64,000 nt of DNA from Lichina pygmaea (lineage: Eukaryota; Ascomycota; Lichinomycetes; Lichinales; Lichinaceae), in NCBI GenBank assembly GCA_963422465.1, contig OY730173.1, forward strand, positions 1,860,001 to 1,924,000, written 5' to 3'. The position numbers and the translations under genes were made by a program. Below the pieces are notes generated by a model, which saw nothing but the letters and a program-made list of their open reading frames with translations, was not told where the DNA came from and ran no database searches. This document shows, piece by piece, positions 1 to 11,203 of this stretch (position 1 is the first letter of the stretch; every line of letters starts with the position of its first letter).

Positions 1-105
1 AGCAGCTCCCAAGCTTCATTTACGTGACGCGCGAAATCCAGCTGCTCGTCTCTTTGCGAAAGCAAGGTTTTCTGCTAATTGCAGTGGTTGCCCCATGGAT
101 AGATC

Positions 106-3100
106 ATGGACGATCGATCTTCTCAGAGTCTCTTCAAAGAGACGCGACTCAACCTAGAACCGGACAGTCCAAGCTCCATCGTCGTCCTACACATATCCGG
201 CCATGCCCGACCAACTCAGAGATCTAGGAGACCAGCGCGGCCGCCACAACCGTGGCGAGAGCAGGCGGCGGAGGACGAGACCTCATTTGCGCGCGAGCAT
301 CTAGCCTCGTCCGCCACCCTTTACTTTCGACGGACGCGCAGATACCCACGTAGCCTGCTCTGGAGAGTGCTCGGTGGCAGGAAGGTGCTCTCGCTGCAGT
401 TCCTCGACATCGTCAAGAGCCCCGACGATGGCCCGGACGCATCCCGAGAGCTCAGGATCGTGTTCCCGGACTCAATTCGGCTCTCGGGTGTCGCGGCGGC
501 GGACTCTGAGAACCACGAGACTCTGGACGTCTTTGTCTTGACCGTCGCAAACGACCTCTACACCATCCCTCTGAAGCCAGAATTGTTCCAGCGCAACCCT
601 TCTCGGTCTGAGTCGTTGTCGTCATCGACCGCTCTAACCAAGTTTGACTCTGGTCCTGGCTGGTATCAAGCCTACCTGTCGCCGTCATTTAACTTCCGCC
701 ACCCGCATCGACTGGTCGCTCGCAACCCTCATGAGCTCGTGGTGACACTTCACGATGGCGGCTTACTGAAGCTGACGAGGTCGCCCGGCAAGGACGGTAC
801 GGTTTCTTTGACCGCATCTGCTTTCGAGTTGAAGCGCTGACGGCCAATAGGCCATTCCTGGGACGAGACCTTCGACAGCGAAGGTAGCTGGGGTAGTTCT
901 CTGCGAAGTCTGATCCCTTGGCAAGGCCATCGTACCATCACTCACGGTAACATCAGCCTTGAAGAGAGCACCATCACCTCCACTGCCTTCTGTTATTCCG
1001 ATGACGACCGGACCAAGGAGCTGCTCTTCGGAGTGACGCTGGACAATAAGTTGAAAGCTTGGAATCTCTCCAGCGGCAAAGTGGAGGCCAGCCGCGATCT
1101 TCTCAACCGGGAAAATCAGCCTCACGAGCCGACGCGGTTCCTCATCGACCCTTCCTACACAGACCTCGTCACGGCCGTTGACCAGAAAGCCCATAAAGAT
1201 GGAGAGCTTTGCTACCTCGCAACCTACTCGCCTATGGAGACCGGCCAGTTCAAGTTCTGGGTGGTGGCCGAGGCTGATCGGTCCGGCATCGAGATTCGCG
1301 ATCTCCATCCCAACGACACGTTCGAGCCGCTGCCGGCTTCATCGGAACTGTGGGTGCTTGCGCATTTCAAGCTTGTGCCCAGCGACGACTATGGTCTCGT
1401 AGAACTCTGGGTGCTGTGGAAGAATAATATGAACTACAAGGTCGAGAGTCTCAAATTTGACATACTTAGACCTCTCGATGCCTGGCAGCGACCATGGACC
1501 TTTGTGGCGGCTGAAAGTCTCGGAGAAGTCTCGCCCCCGTTCCCGGTCGAGAATCAGCTTACGCACCCAACGGACGACTGGGTTGAGCATATCTTTTACC
1601 CCGGCAGGTTCACAGGGGCAACCCTAGCAACGGCACTCTCGATATACGAGCGCAACCTCCATCTGCCGAAAACCTCCTCCGGGAACGACAAGACGGGCTT
1701 GGAAGAGAGGATATGCTCGGCCGTTGCGTCGGCAGTCGCGCTAGGCCGGCAGTCAGATGCACGCATGGACTACGAACGTTTCCAACTCGACACGGATTTC
1801 CAATGGCGTAGGTACTATCGCGTCGTCACCGAGCTGAACAAACAACGATCAGAAGCGGTCTCCTTTGCGTTTGACTGCGATTCGCGCATGCCATGGATCA
1901 TCAGCTCCGACGGAGTGGCCGCGCTTCGTCACTGCAACGAGCTTGAGCTGCTCTGGCACAATAAGTCGGATTTCGCTGCTCGGCGTGATGGTGTCGCCTG
2001 CGAGAGCTTACAAGACACCCTGGGGGTGCGGTATCGGGCTGGTATCGACCGAGTGGCCGCCCTTCTCATTGCCGCTTCCTTCTTCCGGGGAGCCTTCTCC
2101 GAGACGCTTTTAAAGTGCACTGCTGCTGCGTTGCAATCGGAAGTGACTCAGGATGTCTCAGACGCCGTTGACTCGCGGATCAGAGACTTTTACGACCGAT
2201 GCGGTTTTGGCAGTTTGGTCAGCGACGAAGACTACAACCAGCTTGCGAGAGCGGTGGATGTCATTGGGGGTTTCAAATCTCTGGACACAGCCCTGTTTGA
2301 GAACGTCGTGCATCTGACGAGCTCGAGAAGGTCTTACTCTCCAGGCGACTTGGCTTTGACCCTTTTCGGCGAGACGATGGTCGTGAGAGGGGCGCAAGAG
2401 ATGATCCATCTCAACGGTACCATTCTCACCAACCTTTTATACCTGCTCGTTTTTATCGAGATTGAAGAGAACGACGTGGAGGAAAAGTCACTCGACATCG
2501 ACACACCCTCGATATTCCTCAACCTCATCAGACTGCTCCGTGAAAATGCCGTTCTGGGCTGGTTGGCAAAGACGGCCCGGTCCGAGAAACCTCAGAACGA
2601 TGGCGCCAATGGCGATCTCATGGTCTCCGAAGAAAATGCCCAGTCGGGGGCTACTCGGGATGGTCGGGTATCCACCATCCTGCGATTCCCCTTCGTCAGG
2701 AATTGGAAACCACTTTGGCTGCAGCCGTCCCCGTCGATGCACATCGTCCTCACGAAGTACATCGATGACGCTCTCTCGGGAATTGGACTGGCGGATCGGG
2801 ACAGGTACGAGCAGCAGGTCATGTGGCTTCAACGGACCTTCATCCGTCGTGGGGACACAGACTTGGCCTTGCAGTTCCTTCGTTTCCAGCCCGTGACGGC
2901 ATGGTCTGCGTATATCACGGCTAGACTGTATCTACTGACAGGGGAAGACGCACTGGCTGCTGGGCACTTTCGGAAAGCCGCTTTCAATCTGGGTGGGTCC
3001 CTCTTGACAGCTATACCATCGAGACGTAGCTGATTTCGCCCGGCAGCACACCGTGAAGGCATAAGCAAGCTTTACTTCGACGAGACGGAAGATCTTCTCC

Positions 3101-4177
3101 GGAGAGAGGACGCTCAGTCATTCAACGCCGGGGTGGCGAAGTACTACTTGCATGTCGCACAATTGTGCGAGACGGAGCAGGCATTTGCAGTCGCTGCGGA
3201 GCTAGCAAGCATCGGTTTGCAGTACACCATCGCAGTTCCTCGCGAGGTATGTATCCGATTCCTATGAGCGGTCTGCTTCCGCTGTTAACTGGGGCTTGCA
3301 GGATAGGAAGTCCGTCCAAGCTCAGCTACTCAACGCCGCGTTCCATGCCTACCTGAAGATCTACTGCTACGACGAGGCCTACTCGGCCATGATGCGGATG
3401 GCGGATGAATCTCTGTAAGCCGTCTCCTCAGCAGCTGCACCCCCCCCCCCCCCACCTTTCCCATTCGTTCACGAAACTTACTAGTTTGATTCAGTCAACG
3501 CCCCTCACTCGGACATCTAATTACGCGAATGAGCGAACAGAACGAGGGGTCCCATCTCGTGAGCTTCCCGTTCCTGGGTCTCCAGGACGCCGTCGACGAG
3601 TTCTTGCTCGGCAAATGCCGCACTCAGCTCAACATCTCGTCGGGACCGCCGTACCACTCGATCCTGTACGCATGGCGCCTCAAGCGGGGAAATTTCCGCG
3701 GCGCGGCCGCCGTGCTCGACGAGCGGCTCCAGCGACTCAAGACCGTGTCGTTCTCGGAGAAGGATCCTGAACATAGCGCACTGACGCAGGCGTACTTGGC
3801 CCTCATCAATACGTTGGCCACGTTGCGGACGGATCAGGCCTGGATCATCAGTTCTGCGCCGACGTCGAAAAACGAAGGTCGAGGCAGAGATACAGGTACG
3901 GTGCTGGATTCTGGCGCGCGTATGCCTCTCCTTTCCTCTTTCCCTCCCTATTCATCTTCATATAATATTTCGGGTTGTTCCTTCCGAGACTGCATCACCT
4001 GATGTTCACCCATGATCGTGCCTTCTTCTCCCCAGCTTGATACTCCTCTGTGCCGAATAAAAGCAAACGAAACACTAACACAAGAACACATAACGAGCAG
4101 GTGAAATCTCATTGCAACCAGCATCATCCACAGATGATCGTAGAGGCACAGATCTTTCTCTCTCTGCCCTCTCTCTA

Positions 4178-4210
<33 letters not shown>

Positions 4211-4666
4211 CAGCAGCAACGCCACCCACAACGACAACAACAGGTCCAGCAAAACAAGCAATCGCAACCGCAACAACAAAGACAACGAAGAAACCTGACA
4301 ACCCTCGCCGACGTGCGCAGACAATACCAGGAAGAGCTCGACCGCATCGCCGCCATCGAGACGGATCAGTTTTCCTTCGCCGTCGTGGATGCCGACACGG
4401 ACAGCGTCGTCGACATGGACGTCGGTTTGAACATGGACATGGACATTGGGGAAGATATCAACGGTGCACACGTCGCTGTGTCCGCCAGAGACGTGGGTTC
4501 CAGGCAGGACGGAAAAGATGCGGGGATGACGATGATGATGGACGTTGGCGAGGCACGGGGGACACGCCAGCACATGCATGTGCACGACGTGGACGCGCAG
4601 ATGCACGATGGCAAGCGTGACGGGGAGGCTACGAGGTTTGGAATGGAGATGGAGATGGATTTTTGA
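106..4666 (+). CDS. NUP120: Nucleoporin Nup120/Nup160 (Y-complex scaffold)
   Basis: Scaffold nucleoporin of the outer-ring Nup84/Nup107 Y-complex at the nuclear pore. The spliced model has six exons: 106-796, 851-2992, 3047-3246, 3302-3414, 3495-3895 and 4101-4666, giving 1,370 aa, a usual length for the fungal family. Seen: an N-terminal beta-propeller region including FKETRLNLEP and GSWGSSLRSLIPWQGHRTI, a long alpha-helical middle, and a C-terminal tail starting LTTLADVRRQYQEELDRIAAIE that is typical of Nup120. The first intron (797-850, 54 nt) is a multiple of three and holds the stop that would otherwise end the frame. The last intron has two in-frame acceptors, at 4100 and 4133, differing by 11 codons. 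The tail holds a glutamine tract (CAG/CAA repeats near 4180-4290) and a methionine/aspartate-rich end. Start at 106 was chosen because family similarity begins there. Family call is firm; final exon less so. Confidence 0.88.
3440..3453. repeat. Poly-C run inside a NUP120 intron
   Basis: Fourteen consecutive C residues lie in the fourth NUP120 intron (3415-3494), upstream of the acceptor at 3494. It forms an unusually C-only polypyrimidine stretch and may vary in length between strains. Confidence 0.9.
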
Positions 4667-5670
4667 TCTTTATTTCCCTTTCCTTTCCTTTCCTTACCTC
4701 TCTTTTCGTTTCCTGTCTTCTCCTCTCCTGTCCTCTTCTGTTCTGTTCTTCGTTCCTCCGTTCATTCGTTCCTACCTACCTACCTACCTACCTACCTATC
4801 TACTTATCAACGGGGTGAGGCGGTCGTGAAGGAAAAAAAAAGTGGTTGATTGCATGGGCTAGGCGACTCACATTTTCTGATCTACTGTACTGGACGTATA
4901 GTACTTCATCAGGGTAATACTGAAGGGTACTTCCATCCATTCATACATTCATACATCCATTTACTCCGTCCTGTCACTCCGTCCATTCATTCTGTCCATC
5001 CGGTCACTACATCATTGATCCATTTGTTCAATCGTTGTTGTGAGGAAACCCTGCGAGTTCAGCGCTCGAGCAGCGGTACTGTGGACAGGCACTGATATCT
5101 CGAAGGACGGATGATGTCGGTGTGGGTTTGTGTTCAGATCGAATCTCGGACGGTAGTACAGTAGAACTAACACCGGTGCGTTTTCCCGTAGCTGAGTGTT
5201 TTACAAATGACTTCATGCATAGCACTTCGTGCTCGGCGCTGGCGCTGACGGTACGTGAATACTCTGTCCGTGGCTTGCTCAGAGATCTTCCACGTATAGA
5301 GACGCGTTGCAACAGGAGATGAGTTACGGCGGACTGTAAGGTGGGTGGGAGGGGAGAATCTGGCGAAGGTTGGGACGATTGTTGGAGCGAGAAGGATTGC
5401 TGTTCCGATTTTAGAGATGGAGGAGCTGCATATATGCCGATGCATAAAGCGCACTTGAACTCCCATTTGGTCACGCCTCCCAAGCACGGAGAACAGCTCG
5501 GTCTCGCCACTTTGTTTCGATGGGCCCCGACACGCCCGATACCTAAAGAAAGATCATACCTCCATCTGCACAGACATCGGACGTCAGCATTTGAACGTCT
5601 CCGAGGATACGAATTCCGAGCATTCTCCATTTTGAGCTCGTGGGGGCGCAGTTTGAAGGAATACTAAGGG
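4667..5670. other. Convergent intergenic region NUP120 / RPL35
   Basis: No gene recognised. The stretch holds the 3' ends of two convergent genes. It contains pyrimidine-rich TTTCC/TTCTC repeats (4670-4760), a CCTA tetranucleotide tract (about 4771-4798), and imperfect ATTC/ATCC repeats (about 4935-5030). Open frames here (for example 5028-5630 on the minus strand) have no recognisable protein features. Confidence 0.6.
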
Positions 5671-6282
5671 TTAAAGGAGTAGACCAGGGACAAGGACTCG
5701 GGATCGCCTTGCCTTCACCGCATATTTCCTCTGCGGGAAATGTGTTTTCTTCTTGCGCTGCCTCTCCGTGACGAGACTTGCTTCATGCTTGGTCAAGCGT
5801 CGTCGCATGGCGTGTGTGAGCTTCGGACGAAGATCCAGCGGCAGGTACTTCTTCTTGCGGTAGAATAGCCGCAGCTGTGCCCGCTGGTTCGCGTTGATGA
5901 TCGTGAGCACCTTGGCGATGGATTTGCGCAGGTCATGACTGTTTCGTCACGTTTATTAGTGGGCTTGCACGCTAAAACATGCCTGGGGACTGTGTCTGGG
6001 TCAAGGAGAGCCGGGAAGGGAAAAGGACTCATAGCGAGACTTGGAGGGGGGCAATACATCTTGGTGAGCTTCGAAGTCGCTCCTGCAGTAATCTTCTGTA
6101 CTCGCAGTTGAGATAGCTCGGACTTGAGCTCTCCGAGCTGCTTCTTGAGGTCGTCCTTCGACTTGCCCCACAACGGGCCGGTTTTGAGCTTTGCGGTAGA
6201 CTATTGCCCACAGACGTGGTCGGTCAGCGAGTCGTCCCATCAAAGACACCTTCTATCCCCAGAGCTAGCATGGACTCACCAT
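5671..6282 (-). CDS. RPL35: 60S ribosomal protein L35 (uL29)
   Basis: Large-subunit ribosomal protein uL29, located near the polypeptide exit tunnel. Three coding exons: 6280-6282, 6058-6200 and 5671-5938. The first contains only the ATG, followed by a 79-nt intron. The spliced product (137 aa) reads [19 protein letters not shown], then [13 protein letters not shown] and the diagnostic [20 protein letters not shown] and [12 protein letters not shown]. The N-terminal helix and basic C-terminal part match the family throughout. Family members normally end at or just after KYAVKA; here the frame continues for [12 protein letters not shown] before the stop. Either there is a 12-residue tail or another 3' intron exists. 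Divergent from GOS1 with a 292-bp shared upstream region. Confidence 0.95.
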
Positions 6283-6574
6283 TGCGGGATTGGATGGAGA
6301 TCGTCCCTGGAACCAACCCAGTGTTGTCGAGCGTTGATGTCGATGTCACACGACGCGATCAATAAATTTCGGCGTGGGCCTGGTGCTAGGGTTCGAAGCC
6401 CTAACTACTGCGTAACGTGCTTGACGCCAGAAGCGCCAGCCGCGATTGAGACGTCCACTTTGCCGCGCCTCTGTCATAAGTCTTGGAGGGAACAATAAGC
6501 GAGTTGGATCAAGGGACCGTTGCATGCGTGGGGACCAGTGCTTGTCTCCGGCCTTCGTCCGAGATCGCGCAATC
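6283..6574. promoter_or_regulatory. Divergent promoter RPL35 / GOS1 with telobox-like motif
   Basis: A 292-bp region separates the RPL35 and GOS1 start codons. At about 6390-6407 it holds CTAGGGTTCGAAGCCCTAAC, which contains AACCCTAG on the minus strand and GCCCTAAC on the plus strand. AACCCTA (telobox, Tbf1-type) motifs are known upstream of ribosomal protein genes in many fungi. The assignment here is inference from motif and position. Confidence 0.45.
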
Positions 6575-7426
6575 ATGTCTGCATCAACAGGTACGGGCTG
6601 GGCTCAACTACGTCAACAAGCAAGATCACAAGAGACACAGGTAGGCTCATCGCCATGCCGTCACTGCTCCCCAGCAACGCATCAGGACGGAGTATCATCT
6701 GACTGACAGCATTATGGAGAACCTAGACCGAGTCTCTGTTCCATACATACTCCCAGTTCGCATCAGCGTCCAAGCCTTCGCCGAAGCCTTCTGCCGAAGA
6801 ACAACGCGTCGAAGCGCAGATTGAAGATCTCCTACAGCGAGTATGAACCTCTGCTTCCTTCCCGAACCGCTATCCAGTCTCCTCGAGCCCGCAGGCAGAG
6901 AAAGGCTGATGCTCCCCAGAGAGAAACCCTACTCGGCCAACTGTCGCGCCTCCTCGACTCCGAAGTCACGCTAGCGTCCTCGGCGCTAAAGCAGAACAAC
7001 CTCTCGAGGCATCAGGAGATCCTACAGGACCACCGGCGCGAGCTTTCACGCATGCGATCGCTCATCTCAGAAGCGCGCAACCGGGTCAATCTACTGTCCA
7101 ACGTGCGCTCGGATATCAACGCCTATCGCGCAGGCCAGAACCCAGAGACAGCCGAGGCCGAATACATGCTCGACGAACGCTCCCGCATCGACAACAGTCA
7201 TAGCATGGTCGACTCTGTCCTCAGCCAAGCATACGCCGTCAACGAGAGCTTTGGCCTGCAGAGAGAGACACTCGCCAACATCAACCGCAGAATTGTGGGC
7301 GCGGCGAGTCAGGTGCCCGGCATCAACACTCTCATCGGAAAGATCGGGGCGAAAAAGAGGCGGGATGGTATCATATTGGGCTCGTTCATCGCATTTTGCT
7401 TTCTGATGGTGTTGTATTTTAGATGA
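6575..7426 (+). CDS. GOS1: Golgi v-SNARE Gos1 (GOSR1/GS28 family)
   Basis: Qb-SNARE for intra-Golgi and ER-Golgi vesicle fusion. Three exons: 6575-6640, 6727-6840 and 6920-7426, giving 228 aa, the normal Gos1 size. The N-terminus (MSASTGTGWAQLRQQARSQE, then TESLFHTYSQFAS) is characteristic of the family. The Habc-like helical region follows. The SNARE motif lies at about residues 140-205, with the central glutamine in SFGLQRETLANINRR. A single C-terminal membrane anchor (IILGSFIAFCFLMVLYFR) ends the protein, so it is a type IV tail-anchored membrane protein. Introns are 86 and 79 nt, and all junctions keep frame. Divergent from RPL35. Confidence 0.95.
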
Positions 7427-7540
7427 CCATTTTCATGTATTTCTCAACTCTTTGCGTTGGCATTGATTCGCGTGGTTGCAGCACATGAAAACGGAGCAAT
7501 GGCGCGCAACGGACATCATTTGATTCTGGGATCCGCTCTA

Positions 7541-7738
7541 TAGTATATTGACATCAATCCAACCCATCATGACCGAGAAATTCGTTGATTTCAAATTTAT
7601 CAGCGCAATCCTACCGTCCAATCCATAGCACAGATCTGTAGCATATTGACATTAATTCGACCCGTCATGACCGATGAACCCATTACTTTCAACTATATCA
7701 ACGCAATCCCGTCCTCGTGCTTATAGTACAGGTCTCTA
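7541..7738. repeat. Diverged 98-bp tandem duplication
   Basis: Two adjacent units start TAGTATATTGACATCAATCC (7541) and TAGCATATTGACATTAATTC (7639). Each contains CATGACCGA and a TATCA(A/G)CGCAATCC segment at matching offsets. Differences are mostly C/T and A/G transitions. The duplication lies about 115 bp past the GOS1 stop. Confidence 0.75.
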
Positions 7739-10364
7739 GGTCTAATTAGACCAGGCTTTCCTTCTGCTCGACGTTTGACACGCCACTTCTCGGCCAGCAT
7801 ACGTTACGCTCCCCGTCCGCTAGATACACACACGTCCTCAAGTTCACCAGCGCTCAAAGTGCGATCATGACCTCTGGAGCCCTTTTCTGATCAGCAGATA
7901 GCAGTTATGCTGCGCGTTCGGCAACTTTTGCCTGATCAGCGATGCATATAGCCGGATTATAGAGCTCTCACCGGTATCCAAGGCTTCTTGATTGACTTCG
8001 ATAAGCCCAACAGCACTTTGACAGCCTTCCGTTGTGCAAACCGTGCTTGAAGACGAACTGATTATCGAACGGCGATTGTAAAGCAGTGCACTGGTCGTCC
8101 GAAGGCTGTTTCCAGCCTACATTGCGGCCACGAATGTTGGGGAAATGAAGAGTTCGATAGATCAAAGCAGCTCCGGTAGAGCAAAGGATAACCTCTCTTT
8201 CTGACACAGCGTTTTGCTATAGTAGTCTTTCACGCCTATGACCACTAGCAAACATCGAGCTTATAACTCTCAATGACAAGCAAATGAGTAGATATATCTC
8301 TTTCCATACCTGCCTGCCCCCCTCATCGTTGATCCAGGCCTCCTTTCGTTGCCACCACATTCCTGACTCGGGGACCATCTTCCCACCCAGGGCGGAAGCA
8401 TGAAGGAGGCCCTAAATTCGCTTGAAACGGTACCATGAGGGAAGTTCTTCGAGCATCTACAGCGAGCTTGGTCTCGGCACATCCTTGCCTTCCCTTGCCG
8501 GCTGCGCACCCGTAGAAGGCGAGCATGACATCAAAAGCTCTGGATTTCGAATAGCCCCGCAAAGGTCTTGCTGGCAGAACCGTCCTATGCACAAAATGCG
8601 CTCTGACCATTCCTGGCTTCTTGCCCAAGGCAGCACGTGCACAGGCATCTCAGACCCATCGGATATCACCGGCGTGTTTGCCATAAACCAGGCACGTGCG
8701 ACGCTAAGCCACTTTCTGCAACCGGTGTGTAAGCATTTGAGAAGCAGTATTTACTCCTCTCTGACGGCTCTTTCATTCTTCTCTTCTTTCTTCCTCTTAC
8801 CACACAAAAGCTTCAGAGAACTGAGGTTGTCCAGTTCGCTTTCCTCCCTCAAACATCAAGTGGAGCTATTCCACCGACTTCTTATCACCAAATGGTAACA
8901 CTCCTCTTAGCTGAATCCTTTGGAATATGCAAGTATCTTGCAGGGTCCACCTGGTGATCGTCCTCGGTTCCTGGTGAAGTTGCTGACCTGAGCTGAAGGG
9001 AAAAACACAGGTAATCCAACCTGTGACCACAGATTTATCAAAGTACCGATAGATGAAACAGTGGTGGAGTGGTCGTCTGAATCGGAGCAATACACGATGA
9101 AACAGAACAAGACTCCCGTCATCATGATGTCGTGGTTATGGATGATGTAGAAAAGCTCATCATCCTGGGTGTTCATCCCAACTGGTCACGCAATCAGATC
9201 AACAACGGATTTCATAATTAATATACGTGGAAAGACATCTGGGTAAGTCTCGATTAGCTTCGTACCGTAATACTAAAGAGATAAGACTAACATGGAAAGT
9301 CGCCGAACTTCAGCAGACTTAGATGCAGCCGTGGCGGCTTGCCGCCCGGCCATCAGCTTAACATCCAACACGCCATAGGACCACGCCCTCGGTTCGGCCC
9401 CTCCCGCCGAACCGCGTGGCTTTCGGTTCCAAATCACGGAGAAGTTCCAGCTCAACAAATGTCCTGTGGGAATCTCGCCGCAGCATCAGCACATCCACCA
9501 GCAGCACCCCATCAGTCTTCGGGGTACTTGGTAAGTACATAAGATCAACAAACCAGTCTAAGACACATCGATTCTGTACAATATACTTTGGACACATGTT
9601 GGACCAGTTGTACTGACTTCGATATGTTCCAACAGAAACATAGTACAATATCGCTATGATTTAGAAAGAAAATTTTCTGCCGAAGTCAAGCTTGACATAA
9701 TCTCTTTGACCAACAAGAGATAAACCTTACCAGTTGCCATGATTAAAAGCATCAAACTTCCTTCCCCTCCCTCCCTCTCTCAAGTACGGCGGCCCTTCAC
9801 CGCCACCACCTATCAATGTCATCACTACTAGTTGCGCTTCTTAGCGCTTGAGTGAAAACACTCGTCGTCAGAGTGTGCGAGATATCTTGTGTTAATATAA
9901 CAAGTAGGTACTTCATCATATATGTCTTCTCTTACCTTACCTCGCTAACTTTCTTCGAGCCTCAGGACTAGATATCCTACTCAACAACCTCTCCTTACTT
10001 GCATGTTGCTGTTGAGGCGTGACCAGCCTGAACCGCCAATAGAGTCCACCTCTTGGCGATAGAGTCTACCCTTGCGCACAAAGTCCTACAAAATTAAAGT
10101 ACATCCAGGAAAATCACCATCCTGCTTAAATTTAATTAGCGGAAGAAATATGTTGTCTCTGAACAGATGATATGATCATCACCGCCTCGCGCAAGACGTC
10201 GGAGAAAAGATTTCAAAACTCAAAACAAAGCTTCATACCAACTTACTTCTTCAATCATCCTTACTTATAGAACACACCAGTGGTTTCTATTCCAGCTTGA
10301 CTCACTACTAATTACTTAGTAGTGGCATGTTTTATTTGTTTCGACTGCCAAGCAAGCTTGTTGC

Positions 10365-10560
10365 TTGGTATCTGCTAGAACTACAAGGCAATAGCCTGCT
10401 CTGAGCGAGGAGAAGATGATGATCATTGACGCCCTCTCGGACCCGAGGGCTATATAACCCCCTATCCAGCTGACTAACACTACCGGTACCGTACTGACTA
10501 AGCCAGCTTCAGCCCTTTGGCCGCAACAGTATCCGTATATTACAGTATCATCAGTCAAGA
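10365..10560. repeat. Dispersed repeat, copy 1
   Basis: Shares blocks with 47550-47700: CTACAAGGCAATRGCCT, CTCTCGGACCCGAGGG, AGCTGACTAAYACTAC and GGTACCGTAYTGACTAAGCC occur in the same order and similar spacing in both places. It could be the relic of a mobile element end; no coding part is visible. Confidence 0.6.
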
Positions 10561-11203
10561 ACTTTATGTCAACATGATTCTATCCGACAATCTTTTTTAC
10601 GGCTGATACCGAAGGAGTGTTTCAACAACATAGCTTACAACAAGTGCTATGGCTATTGCAACTAACACTTATGTTGATCATCAACAAACTTTGATATGGC
10701 TGGTCGCCACCAACATACACTACCATCGATCTAGCGCTTCTTGGAGCCACGTGTTCTAGAAGTTAAGAATCACGATACCAGTCAATCACGACATGTGAAC
10801 AAGTCTCTTAACATGTACAATAGTGTTTAGAACTACACAGAAAAGTTTTCTCGGACAACACAGTGTCGAGGTAAGTCCATCACACTTACAAATTCTCAGC
10901 AGGTTTTGACAGCCATGTCTTAGGTACTATGAGACTACAACCGCGCGATTCATGGTTTGTGCTAACGACCTTTACAAGTACGTCGCATCTGTGGCGACTG
11001 AAAAAAAAAAGCCATGGGGTCTGAGGCGGAGGAGGGCGAAGATGAGGAGAGGAGATGATATTCTCAGAGTACGCTACAGTGTGGATATATCCAGTCTTTA
11101 TAGCTGAAGGGAAAAAGAAGCGTAAAAGACTCGGGGGCAAGTGGGACCTATCAGGAGAAGACCGACGACGACGAGAGAGGATGGAGAAGGAGTAGGGTAC
11201 TAC

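Larger units (their letters stand above)
7427..11203. other. Gene-poor stretch with repeat relics
   Basis: No gene recognised in about 3.8 kb between the GOS1 and IML2 3' ends. It holds a 98-bp tandem duplication (7541-7738), a dispersed repeat shared with 47550-47700 (about 10365-10560), and an AT-richer section (about 9640-10870) with short palindromes such as TGTTGATCATCAACA. A short open frame at 9292-9378 contains DLDAAVAACRPAISLT, vaguely like a tetratricopeptide repeat, but it ends at once and I do not call a gene. Frames at 7968-8207 and 8422-8898 have no recognisable features. Confidence 0.5.

Noticed and set aside
6385-6425. Possible tRNA T-arm (TAGGGTTCGAAGCCCTA)
   Set aside because: The stem-loop fits a T-arm, but no upstream acceptor strand pairs with the following ACTACTG, and no D or anticodon arm is visible at the right distance on either strand.
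9292-9378. Short frame with DLDAAVAACRPAISLT resembling a tetratricopeptide repeat
   Set aside because: It stops after 28 codons and flanking frames show no further repeats; similarity is too weak.
9598-9635. TGTTGGA...TCCAACA inverted ends as a complete LTR
   Set aside because: Only 38 bp long with no paired copy; treated as a chance palindrome in relic sequence.
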